NCBI GenBank assembly: GCA_905181765.1
Contig: CAJIYW010000008.1
Span: 1 to 64,000 of the forward strand
Length of the DNA: 64,000 bases
Direction of reading: 5' to 3'
Source: Flavobacteriales bacterium UBA6772
Lineage (GTDB): Bacteria > Bacteroidota > Bacteroidia > Flavobacteriales > Flavobacteriaceae
A program made the translations under genes and the position numbers. The notes below the pieces were generated by a model. It saw nothing but the letters and a program-made list of their open reading frames with translations, was not told where the DNA came from and ran no database searches. Below, piece by piece: positions 9,791 to 17,650 of the stretch (position 1 is its first letter; each line of letters opens with the position of its first letter).

Positions 9791-9892
9791 TTATGATGAA
9801 GGCTTTTTAAGTGAATCAATGGCTATGTATATAGCAGGTGCTTTCTTCGTGTAAATGGCTTCTTGGAACTTGTCACTTATCTTAGATAAGAG
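9791..9892 (-). pseudogene. Unidentified 3' gene remnant
   Basis: The minus strand reads about 34 residues, including KISDKFQEAIYTKKAPAIYI and AIDSLKKPSS, then TAA. Codon use looks like real coding sequence but there is no start; a stop closes the frame a few codons further upstream. It is the third such tail in 370 bp. I cannot name the family. Confidence 0.3.
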
Positions 9893-9981
9893 AAAACAAA
9901 AAAAACGCTAAGACTTAAGCTACATTTATTCGTTAATTGTGAAGTTTCCGTTAAATAAATTTGTTGCTTTTCTATACTTTT

Positions 9982-11097
9982 TTAGAATATCGAGAATCTA
10001 TTATCTTCACCAATTTTAGATCGAAATTTGTTTTTATGCCCTTCATCACGCCAGTTATCTGAATAGTATCTAAATTTTATATTCCCAATAGATGTTAGTT
10101 TTCCTTTATTCCCAAAAGAGTTATAATCTCCCAGATAGCGAATGTTTATTTGCCCAATAGATTTTAGTTTTCCTCCATAGCCATTGAAAAAGTCTGTTTT
10201 ACTTCCATAATAGAGGAAATTTGTATTGCCTATAGATTTTATTTTTCCAGTATAACCATTTGTTAAATAGGAACCATGGTACTCTATGTCCAAATATCCA
10301 ATAGATTTTAGTTTCCTTTTAAAGCCTTTGTTTATAGCATAATCAGGAAAATAGGTTAAAGCTATTTTGTTAAAGGATTTTAGTTTTCCTACGTACCCTG
10401 AAGATTTACTTCCTCCATAATAATTCGTAAAATTAAGATCATTAGTATAAATCGTAATGTTCCCTTCTTTTAAAACTTCAGTGGGTCTTCTTATATTTAT
10501 ATATCCTAGCATATATTTTGAAGCGTCTGATTCAGTATTGAAAATAATAATAGCAGAAATTTCTCCTCTACTATCTATTCTGAAGATAATTTCACGTTTT
10601 CTTAGGATAATTTCTTGTATCGTTCCATTTGTAATGTTATAATCTAAGTTTAAGTCTTTTGATCGCTTGCCAGCATTGTTATTAAAATTATTTGTGTTTT
10701 GGTTGTTTGTAACATTGTTATTAGTTTCAAGGATTTGGTCAACAAAATAGTAACTACCGGTCCAAGCACCATAATAATTTGATTGAAGATTATTTTTTTT
10801 AATGGCTAAATATCTATTTTGACCTGGCACTATCCTTATTCTCAGCGTTTTAGTTTCCCCAACAGATACTAATCCAGAATGAACAGCAGCAGCGGATAAT
10901 TTAGAATCATCTGTATAGATACCATCGAAACCTCCATATAAACGGCCGTATTTACTCCCAGTAATTTTAACATTATAAATAGTTCCAATGTTTTTGCTGT
11001 ATTTACTCATGGTAGATACATTTGTAAGAATATTGCTATTCTGACCTTGAACAGAAAGATAAATAAATAAAAATAATAGAAAAGGAGTTTTTTTCAT
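9982..11097 (-). CDS. Secreted protein with LCCL-like domain and five C-terminal KLKSIG repeats
   Basis: 371 residues. Signal peptide to ~19 (SVQGQ). Residues ~40-120 look like an LCCL domain: YGGFDGIYTDDSKLSAAAVHSG, then the PGQNRYLAIKKN turn and GAWTGSYYF. An Asn-rich linker (~126-142) follows. The C-terminal third holds five units of 23-25 residues, each starting with a version of GKLKSIG (at ~237, 261, 284, 309 and 332), then an aromatic strand such as INIRYLGDYN and a Gly turn. Such spacing suggests a repetitive beta structure. LCCL domains occur in secreted proteins and may bind lipid A-like ligands; that role is not shown here. It stands alone on the minus strand. Confidence 0.65.
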   Translation of the reverse strand: MKKTPFLLFLFIYLSVQGQNSNILTNVSTMSKYSKNIGTIYNVKITGSKYGRLYGGFDGIYTDDSKLSAAAVHSGLVSVGETKTLRIRIVPGQNRYLAIKKNNLQSNYYGAWTGSYYFVDQILETNNNVTNNQNTNNFNNNAGKRSKDLNLDYNITNGTIQEIILRKREIIFRIDSRGEISAIIIFNTESDASKYMLGYINIRRPTEVLKEGNITIYTNDLNFTNYYGGSKSSGYVGKLKSFNKIALTYFPDYAINKGFKRKLKSIGYLDIEYHGSYLTNGYTGKIKSIGNTNFLYYGSKTDFFNGYGGKLKSIGQINIRYLGDYNSFGNKGKLTSIGNIKFRYYSDNWRDEGHKNKFRSKIGEDNRFSIF

Positions 11098-11311
11098 GAT
11101 TCTGATTTTTCGGTTAAAAAGACAAAAACCATACCAAAATATTATGTTTTTATAAATAAACGGTGTGATATATAATATTTTATAACGTGCTTCTATATGA
11201 AAAGTATCGGATTTATACGCACTAATTTTTCAACCTATAGCTGAACTTTATTATATGTCTTTTGATTAAGTGTTTAAGCCGATATTTTATATATACAATG
11301 TTATGGGCCTT

Positions 11312-11620
11312 TTATTCTTGAACTTCCATTCTTGTAAAGAAATATTTGAATGACCAATAAGTCCAATATGGAAAAGCTAAACCAAACGTGATTACTGATA
11401 GCAAGAGTAATCCTAAAGACATGATAAAATATTCTCCAAACCCCCCTATGAAAACTACTTTTTTCCCATCTATTTCAAGCTTTGTGAAAAAGTATTTAAA
11501 AGACCAATAAACCCAATATGGAAGTGCTATTCCAAGTGTGATTAACGATAATAGGAGTAATCCTAAAGACATAATAAAATATTCTCCAAACCCTCCCGTA
11601 AATGTTATTTTTTTGCTCAT
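11312..11620 (-). CDS. Small membrane protein made of two 50-residue tandem copies (DUF898-like)
   Basis: 102 residues built from two almost identical halves offset by exactly 50 residues: GGFGEYFIMSLGLLLLSLIT (from residue 9) and GGFGEYFIMSLGLLLLSVIT (from residue 59). Each half continues with a PYWxYWSFKYFFT block. Each has one long hydrophobic segment and an aromatic run. The FxGxxxEYF...LGIxxPYW pattern resembles half a DUF898/YjgN repeat, so this may be a miniature DUF898 protein. No neighbour is close enough to suggest an operon. Function unknown. Confidence 0.6.
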   Translation of the reverse strand: MSKKITFTGGFGEYFIMSLGLLLLSLITLGIALPYWVYWSFKYFFTKLEIDGKKVVFIGGFGEYFIMSLGLLLLSVITFGLAFPYWTYWSFKYFFTRMEVQE

Positions 11621-12236
11621 TTTGTTAATTTCATTTTAATTAATTCCTACTCCTTTTTTAAGTCTTTTTTCTAATAATTTATCAATATTCATGACACTAT
11701 ATAGTAATTCAAAAAATACCAGTTAACTAAAATAGTATTGTTATCCCTAGTCGCAACAAGAAGGGTACAGAAAACATAAAAATGCAGTAGGATTGCAGTA
11801 GGAATAGAATAAAGTAAAGCCTACAAGAAAAAGACAGGAAAATCAGTCAAGAAAAAAAAGAAAAACAAATAAGATTAAAATACAGAACTGGACTTGCAAC
11901 AAAAAGTTGGACAATTTTTGAAGACATATACTACAAATTGAAAGAACACTGTAATCCCTTTATTAACTCACATTTATATTTTTTCCTTAGATACCTATTT
12001 ATTTGTATCACAATCTAATTACCAGTTGCAATTATAATATTTATACTTAGACACTGAAAAACCCTTATAAATAGGTGTTTTTTTATTAAAAAACATAGTT
12101 GCAACTAAAATAATTTTCTCGGATTTTTTCAGGTTTTTATTAGTAGCTACTTTTTATCTAGCTCTCTAGCTCTGGTAGTTCTTGATTATGATGTAGCATG
12201 TAAATAGATCATTAATAAGAGCGGAAACTGCTCCCT
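11621..12236. other. Gene-free stretch with short palindromes, upstream of the tRNA-Leu-linked element
   Basis: I find no convincing gene here. Notable words: GTCGCAAC (11750), a tandem GCAGTAGGA pair (~11793-11812), GTTGCAAT (12024) and the perfect 12-bp palindrome TAGTTGCAACTA (12096-12107), plus a short imperfect hairpin around 12220-12235. Several frames contain short coding-like runs broken by stops. A degraded mobile-element or integrase relic is possible but I cannot demonstrate one. Confidence 0.35.
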
Positions 12237-12254
12237 TTCATAATAATGCACCAA

Positions 12255-12389
12255 ATGCACAAAATGAAGCCTAAAAAACAACTTTATTTTTCACAAAAAA
12301 CACATTAAAACATTCTAGCAGCAAAATAATCGTACAAATTATAAAATGATAAAACCTCAACCTATAAATTAACAAAGGGTTGAGGTTTT
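12255..12389 (-). repeat. tRNA-linked repeat element, copy A (follows tRNA-Leu)
   Basis: Read on the minus strand, it starts 6 nt after tRNA-Leu with an inverted repeat (arms 12379-12389 and 12351-12362, 16-nt loop). Four blocks identical to copy B follow: 12328-12337 (TTGTACGATT), 12293-12319 (27 nt), 12274-12288 (15 nt) and 12262-12269 (CTTCATTT). Every spacer has the same length as in copy B (13, 8, 4 and 4 nt). The first hairpin may terminate the tRNA transcript; nothing explains the rest. Confidence 0.75.
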
Positions 12390-12395
12390 AATATG

Positions 12396-12477
12396 TACTC
12401 AAGGCGGGAATCGAACCCGCACTTCCGAAAAAACTGGATTTTGAATCCAGCGCGTCTACCAATTCCGCCACTTGAGC
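12396..12477 (-). tRNA. tRNA-Leu (anticodon CAA)
   Basis: The minus strand folds as a class II tRNA: acceptor stem GCTCAAG/CTTGAGT, D arm with GGTAGACGC, anticodon stem CTGGA/TCCAG around loop TTCAAAA giving anticodon CAA (reads UUG), a long variable arm typical of tRNA-Leu, and T arm GCGGGTTCGATTCCCGC. The discriminator is A, and CCA is not encoded. It is followed by a hairpin and the repeat described separately. Confidence 0.95.
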
Positions 12478-12494
12478 AAGTTTTATTAGCAGTG

Positions 12495-12502
12495 CAAATG
12501 TA
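12495..12502 (-). promoter_or_regulatory. Candidate -7 box for tRNA-Leu
   Basis: On the minus strand TACATTTG matches TAnnTTTG, 17 nt upstream of the tRNA 5' end. No clear -33 TTG is seen at ideal distance. Confidence 0.4.
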
Positions 12503-12602
12503 TTAAATTATTTTATTTTAAAGTCACTAAATTAATTCCAAACTAAATAAATTAATTCTACTTTTGTTTCCTCACAACAACTCACTAAAAAACACGCACT
12601 AA

Positions 12603-13544
12603 ATGCCTAAAAATCAACTAGCCCCCAAAATTTTTGCCTGTAGGCAAAGCTTAATTTTGGCAGAGAAAATTGCAAAAGAATACAAGACTACTTTAGGAAA
12701 AGTAAAGACTACTTACTTTAGTGATGGCGAATTTCAGCCGGCTTTTCAAGAATCTGTAAGAGGTAAACGTGTTTTTATTATAGGTTCTACATTTCCTAAT
12801 GCAGATAATTTAATGGAAATGCTTTTAATGTTAGATGCTGCAAAAAGAGCGTCTGCTAGACATATTACAGCAGTAATGCCTTATTTTGGTTGGGCAAGAC
12901 AAGACAGAAAAGACCAGCCTAGAGTTGCTATTGGTGCAAAATTAGTAGCCAATTTATTACAGTCTGCCGGTGCAACAAGAATTATAACAATGGATTTACA
13001 TGCAGATCAAATTCAAGGTTTTTTCGAAAAGCCAGTAGATCACTTATATGCATCTACTATTTTTATGCCATACGTTAAGAGTCTAAATTTAGACAATCTA
13101 ACAATAGCATCTCCAGATATGGGAGGTTCTAAAAGAGCATATGCCTATTCTAAGCATTTACTTTGCGATGTAGTAATTTGTTACAAGCAACGTAAAAAGG
13201 CCAATGTAATTTCTCATATGGAGCTTATTGGAGACGTAAAAGGGAAGAATGTTATTTTAGTAGATGATATGATAGATACAGGTGGAACTTTGGCACATGC
13301 TGCAAATTTAATGATGGAAAGAGGCGCTATAAGTGTTCGTGCAATTTGTACGCATCCAATATTATCTGGAGACGCATATAATAAAATACAAGAATCTGGT
13401 TTAACAGAATTAATAGTTTCAGATACTATCCCTTTAAAGAAGGAGACTTCTAAAATAAAAGTAGTATCTTGCGCGCCATTATTTGCTGATGTTATGCATA
13501 AAGTGCAAGACAATACTTCAATTAGTGGACAATTTTTAATGTAA
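12603..13544 (+). CDS. prs: Ribose-phosphate pyrophosphokinase
   Basis: 313 residues, the normal length. It makes PRPP from ribose 5-phosphate and ATP for nucleotide, His and Trp synthesis. Visible signatures: FSDGEFQP near residue 40, DLHADQIQGFF (flexible/divalent-metal region, ~130), SPDMGGSKRA, and the PRPP-binding loop VDDMIDTGGTLAHAA (~215). The ATG at 12603 lies downstream of a TACTTTTG box (12559-12566). rplY follows after 21 bp and pth further on, the usual Flavobacteriia order, so a shared transcript is likely. Confidence 0.96.
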   Translation: MPKNQLAPKIFACRQSLILAEKIAKEYKTTLGKVKTTYFSDGEFQPAFQESVRGKRVFIIGSTFPNADNLMEMLLMLDAAKRASARHITAVMPYFGWARQDRKDQPRVAIGAKLVANLLQSAGATRIITMDLHADQIQGFFEKPVDHLYASTIFMPYVKSLNLDNLTIASPDMGGSKRAYAYSKHLLCDVVICYKQRKKANVISHMELIGDVKGKNVILVDDMIDTGGTLAHAANLMMERGAISVRAICTHPILSGDAYNKIQESGLTELIVSDTIPLKKETSKIKVVSCAPLFADVMHKVQDNTSISGQFLM

Positions 13545-13565
13545 AATAAATTAATAAAAAAAGTA

Positions 13566-14184
13566 ATGAAATCAATTACAATTAAAGGATCAAAAAGAGA
13601 AAGCGTAGGTAAAGTAGCAACTAAAGCCTTACGTAATGCTGGTATGGTTCCTTGCGTTATATACGGAGGAGATAAAGCTATGCATTTTTCAGCAGAAGAA
13701 TTAGCATTTAAAAAGTTGGTATACACTCCAAACGTTTATACTGCAACAATTAGTGTTGATGGACAAAAAATACCTGCTATTTTAAAAGACATCCAGTTTC
13801 ACCCAGTATCTGATAAAATCATACATGCAGATTTTTATCAGTTATTTGATGATAAAGAAATTACAATGAAAATACCAGTACAATTAACTGGTACTTCTCC
13901 TGGAGTATTAAATGGTGGTTCTTTACGTTTTACAAACCGTAAATTAAGAGTAAAAGCATTGCCTGCTAACTTACCAGATTTTGTAACTGCTGATATTTCA
14001 GAGTTAAAAATTGGAAGTAAATTAGTAGTTGCTTCATTAGCTAATGAAGGTTATACTTTTATGCACCCAGATAATACTGTTGTTGTGCAAGTTAGAACTT
14101 CTAGAAACGCAACTGATGATGAAGCGGAAGCAGAGCAGAAGCAGAGCAGAAGCTACAGAAGCTGCTGCACCAGCTGCAGAATAA
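13566..14184 (+). CDS. rplY: 50S ribosomal protein L25/general stress protein Ctc (C-terminus frameshifted)
   Basis: Binds 5S rRNA in the large subunit. The N-terminal L25 domain ([20 protein letters not shown]) is followed by the TL5/CTC beta domain ([20 protein letters not shown] in outline), then the Ala/Glu-rich tail typical of Bacteroidota. The tail is broken: between ~14127 and 14150 an 11-base unit occurs twice where a 12-base Glu-Ala unit would keep frame, so two A residues seem to be missing. The read frame ends at 14189 with a Cys/Arg-rich nonsense tail; the repaired frame ends [11 protein letters not shown] at 14184. A terminator hairpin follows. Confidence 0.92.
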
Positions 14185-14207
14185 TTTAGCAACTTATAGA
14201 AAACAAG

Positions 14208-14239
14208 AAAGCGTTACAATATTTGTAGCGCTTTTTTTA
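14208..14239 (+). terminator. Rho-independent terminator after rplY
   Basis: AAAGCGTTACAA / TTGTAGCGCTTT form a 12-bp stem (one G-T pair) with a 3-nt loop, followed by a T run. It separates prs-rplY from pth. Confidence 0.7.
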
Positions 14240-14288
14240 TGTTTATTTTTTCATAACAATGCTATTTTTTTTCTTAGTATTTTTGAGA

Positions 14289-14918
14289 ATGAATATAGTA
14301 ACTTTTTTAAAAAACACTTTTAGTCTTAATACAGAAACGAAAGAAGCGTTAATGAAAAAATTTTTAATTGTAGGTTTGGGTAATATTGGTGCAGAGTACG
14401 CAAATACGCGCCATAATATTGGGTTTAAAATTGTTGAGGAAGTTGCTGAAGTGCACAAAACAACTTTTGAAACAGAAAAATTAGGAGATGTAGCTACTTT
14501 TAGACTAAAGGGAAGAACTTTTATTCTTTTAAAGCCAAGTACCTATATGAATTTGAGTGGGAAAGCCGTAAAATATTGGATGGATAAAGAAAATATATCT
14601 GTAGAAAATATTTTAGTAGTTACAGATGATGTACATATCGATTTTGGCACCATTCGTATAAAAGCAAAAGGTTCTGCTGGAGGTCATAACGGATTGAAAG
14701 ATATTCAAGAGAAACTAAATACCCAACAATATCCTCGTTTTAGATTTGGGGTAGGAGCAAATTACTCTAAAGGAAGGCAGGCAGATTTTGTGCTTGGCCA
14801 ATGGAGTAAAGAAGAAACTAGCCAATTAATAGAGCGTTTGCCAATAGCTGCTAAAATAATTACGTCTTTTGGTACTGCCGGTTTGGCAAATACCATGAAC
14901 GAATTTAACGGGAAGTAA
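14289..14918 (+). CDS. pth: Peptidyl-tRNA hydrolase
   Basis: Releases tRNA from dropped-off peptidyl-tRNA. Core motifs: FLIVGLGNIGAEYANTRHNI with the catalytic His (NTRHNIG), KPSTYMNLSGKAV, VVTDDVHIDFG and KGSAGGHNGLKDI. The Flavobacteriia version carries a ~20-residue leader before the usual MKKFLIVGLGN start. I place the start at the ATG at 14289 (MNIVTFLKN); the ATG at 14352, directly before KKFLIVG, is the conservative alternative, and the TTG-type extension to 14259 is unlikely because it runs into the terminator region. Confidence 0.94.
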   Translation: MNIVTFLKNTFSLNTETKEALMKKFLIVGLGNIGAEYANTRHNIGFKIVEEVAEVHKTTFETEKLGDVATFRLKGRTFILLKPSTYMNLSGKAVKYWMDKENISVENILVVTDDVHIDFGTIRIKAKGSAGGHNGLKDIQEKLNTQQYPRFRFGVGANYSKGRQADFVLGQWSKEETSQLIERLPIAAKIITSFGTAGLANTMNEFNGK

Positions 14919-14949
14919 AAGCCTTTTTTATTTGTAACAGGTATATATC

Positions 14950-15494
14950 TTATCTAATAAAGCTAATACTTGTATTAATTTCATTTGTAATAGCACCAGA
15001 TAATTCTTCTATTTCCTGATTTAAACTAAGGGTAGTTTCATTAAATAATAAGAATATTATAAGTGACCTTCTAAGAAATCTCCTGTAGAAGAAACAAAAG
15101 TAATTTTTGCATTTTCTGAGTTTAAGGTATACGTACCAGAGTTTATGTTATTTAAGATTTCTTGATTTGTAACCACATCTCCTGTTGCCGGCGTTACTTC
15201 AGTTTCAAGTACAAATTGTCCAGAGGCGCTAAAGGTACCGTCTGAGTTTAAAACAAAAGCAAATTGAAAAATATCTCCATTACTTGTTGAGGTAGCCACT
15301 GTAAATGGTACTGAAACCCCTGCTACATCTGTTGTAGAGGTTACTTTTGTTTCGATATTAAGTTCACTAATATTATAGGTTCCTACAATGTTTTCATTTG
15401 ATAAGATAAATGGTGTTGCATATGCATTATCGTCACTACAATTGGTAAATAACATTATAAAGGATGAAAAAAAGATAAATTTAAGTAATTTCAT
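14950..15494 (-). CDS. Lipocalin-like lipoprotein of unknown function (frameshifted)
   Basis: Begins with a lipoprotein signal (FIMLFTNC, Cys at ~19). After the linker it has the NIVGTYNISELNIE opening and the LNSDGTF strand typical of small lipocalin-like lipoproteins of Bacteroidota. The frame stops at 15057 after GDFLEGHL, but sequence in the next frame continues naturally (FNETTLSLNQEIEELSGA ... ISFIR) to a stop at 14950, giving ~181 residues. A single indel around 15056-15070 explains this. It probably sits at the outer membrane; ligand unknown. Confidence 0.6.
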
Positions 15495-15514
15495 AAGTCT
15501 GTTTTTTATTAAAA

Positions 15515-15964
15515 TTAGTTTTCATTAGCAAACCACTCTGCAAAACTAGATGCTGTTTCTTGCAATTTCATGGAGTGTAACTTTATGTTTTTTGGCAATC
15601 TACTTTTAATTTTTTGTGCAAAATCTATCACCATCATTTCACTTGTGGGTTGGTAATCTACTAATAAAACATGATGGTCTCTTGCCATTAATTCTCTTGC
15701 CAATTCTACGTGAGGCGTATTTTTATTAAAAACGGTGGCATGATCAAAAACATCTACAATTTCTTCATTTACAATCTTTTTTAAATCGCCAAAATCAATT
15801 ACCATTCCGAATTTTACGTTTGTATTGTCCGTAATTGGTTTTCCAGAAACCGTAACGGAAAGCTTGTAAGAATGTCCGTGAACATTTTTACATTTTCCAT
15901 CATAACCGTATAAAGCGTGTCCTGCTTCAAAATTGAACTTTTTTGTAATTCTAATTGTACTCAT
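15515..15964 (-). CDS. queD: 6-pyruvoyl-tetrahydropterin synthase/6-carboxytetrahydropterin synthase (QueD-like)
   Basis: 149 residues. Zn ligands: FEAGHAL (first His) and the KNVHGHSY pair; also GMVIDFGDLK, FDHATVFN and the catalytic/recognition Glu in LQETASSFAEWF. The family converts dihydroneopterin triphosphate to 6-carboxytetrahydropterin (queuosine pathway) or to pyruvoyl-tetrahydropterin. No other queuosine gene is nearby, so the precise reaction is inferred. It lies downstream of the GH3 gene and a tiny membrane-protein frame on the same strand. Confidence 0.88.
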   Translation of the reverse strand: MSTIRITKKFNFEAGHALYGYDGKCKNVHGHSYKLSVTVSGKPITDNTNVKFGMVIDFGDLKKIVNEEIVDVFDHATVFNKNTPHVELARELMARDHHVLLVDYQPTSEMMVIDFAQKIKSRLPKNIKLHSMKLQETASSFAEWFANEN

Positions 15965-16048
15965 TTCTTTTGTATTGGTATTTCTTTGTGAAGCTTTTAT
16001 TTTCGATAAATTTTTTATAACAGCGTTGTATTTCTATATTGTAAAAAT

Positions 16049-16132
16049 TTACCGCTTTTTGTTTCTAAATTTATTGTAAAAGTACACAACAACCAGCATA
16101 ATTGCTAGTCCTAAAAATAAATAATCTCCCAT
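16049..16132 (-). CDS. Predicted 27-residue membrane protein
   Basis: A short frame on the minus strand encodes MGDYLFLGLAIMLVVVYFY followed by a basic tail (NKFRNKKR): one transmembrane helix with a positive inside end. An A/T-rich leader with TAAAAT precedes it, and it lies between the GH3-like and QueD-like genes on the same strand. Composition is right for a real membrane microprotein, but length alone makes it uncertain. Function unknown. Confidence 0.4.
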   Translation of the reverse strand: MGDYLFLGLAIMLVVVYFYNKFRNKKR

Positions 16133-16154
16133 TTTGTTTTTATTTTATTAATTT

Positions 16155-17650
16155 TTAATTAAAAAGGCACTCTAAAACATCCGCAATTTTTCTATTATCA
16201 GATAATTGCGGTATTTTATTTTGTCCACCAAATTTACCAATAGATTTCATATATTCATGAAAACCACCTTTTTTTACGCTTCTAATAATTAACGGACGTA
16301 GAATTTTTCCTTTAATTAAATCAAAGTAATAAATATTTTGTTCTTGCATAGATGCGTCTATTTTATTGGCAAATTCCTCTAAATTTTCAGGTTCATTTTC
16401 AAATTCTATAAACCATTCATGATACGGTAAACCATTTGTTGCGTTTACTTGGGGCGCAACTGTAAATTCGCTAACATTTATAGCAGTTTCTTTAATAGCG
16501 TCATTTAATGCTTTCTCTACTTCTTTACCAATAACATGTTCACCAAATGCAGAAATAAAGTGTTTAATTCTGCCAGTTACTTTAATTCTATACGGTTTAG
16601 TATTTGTAAACTCTACAGTATCGCCAATATTATATCCCCAAAGACCTGCCGTTGTGTTTAAAATAATAACATAGTTTACCCCAATCTTTACATCTTTAAG
16701 AGAAATTCTTGTAGGGCTTTCATTATAAAATTCTAAAGCAGGAATAAACTCATAAAATATACCAGAATCTAATTGTAAGAGCATTCCTTTTTCAGTTTGC
16801 TGAATCTTGATATGCAATAAAGCCTTCTGAGGCAGGATATAATTCTATGTAATCTATTTTTTTACCTATAAGGCTTTCGAATTTATTTTTATAAGGCTCA
16901 AAATTTACACCACCATAAATAAAGAAATTAAAATTTGGAAAGATTTCTGAAATTGATTTACCTGTTTTTTCAATTAGTTTTTCAAAATACATTTGCACCC
17001 AAGAAGGGATGCCGCTAATTACAGACATGTCTTCATTCACAGTTTCCTCTACGATTGCATTTACTTTTGTATCCCAATCTTCAATACAATTTGTTTCCCA
17101 AGACGGTAATCGATTTTTGAGTAAATAATTTGGAACATAATGAGCCGCAATGCCGCTTAATCGTCCCAGTTTCACTCCGTTTGTATCTTCTAAAACCGGA
17201 CTACCTTGTAAGAAAATCATTTTTCCATTCACAAAACTTGCATCATTTTTTTCTACAATATAGAATAACATCGCATTTTTTGCTGCGGTAATATGCGTTG
17301 GCATAGAATCTTTGGTAATTGGTATATATTTTGCACCAGAAGTGGTGCCAGAGGTTTTTGCAAAGTAAAGCGGTTTCCCTGTCCATAGAACATCAGATTC
17401 TCCGGCTACTATTCTCTCTACATATTTCCTTAAACCTTCGTAATCGGTTACCTTAACCTCTTTTTTAAACTCTTCATACGTAGTAATAGTTATTAAAATT
17501 ATGGTCTTTACCAAAAGCTGTTTTACTTCCTTTGGAGATTAAATTTTTAAAAACTTTTTCTTGCGTTTTATGAGGTTTATTCGCCCATTTATAGACTTTT
17601 TTAGTTGCAATTTTAGCAAACGGAATTGCAAAGAAAGATTTGATACTCAT
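16155..17650 (-). CDS. GH3 family acyl-adenylate/amide synthetase (two frameshifts)
   Basis: Member of the GH3 auxin-responsive-promoter superfamily (ANL-type adenylating enzymes), ~500 residues when repaired. Seen: SFFAIPFAKIATKKVYKWA start, nucleotide-binding LYFAKTSGTTSGAKYIPIT, then FIYGGVNFEPYKN, ELYPASEGFIAYQD and the C-terminal FGEHVIGKEVEKALN. Frame breaks occur near 17480 (after GKDHNFNN) and near 16800 (between AYQD and QQTEKGMLLQL), each a small indel. The ATG at 17648-17650 overlaps the stop of the M23 peptidase upstream (TAATG). The natural substrate of bacterial GH3 proteins is largely unknown. Confidence 0.82.

Noticed and set aside
13214..13726. 170-residue minus-strand frame across prs and rplY
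   Set aside because: It overlaps two certain genes, has no domain, and shows the Ile/Ser/Phe bias of antisense translation.
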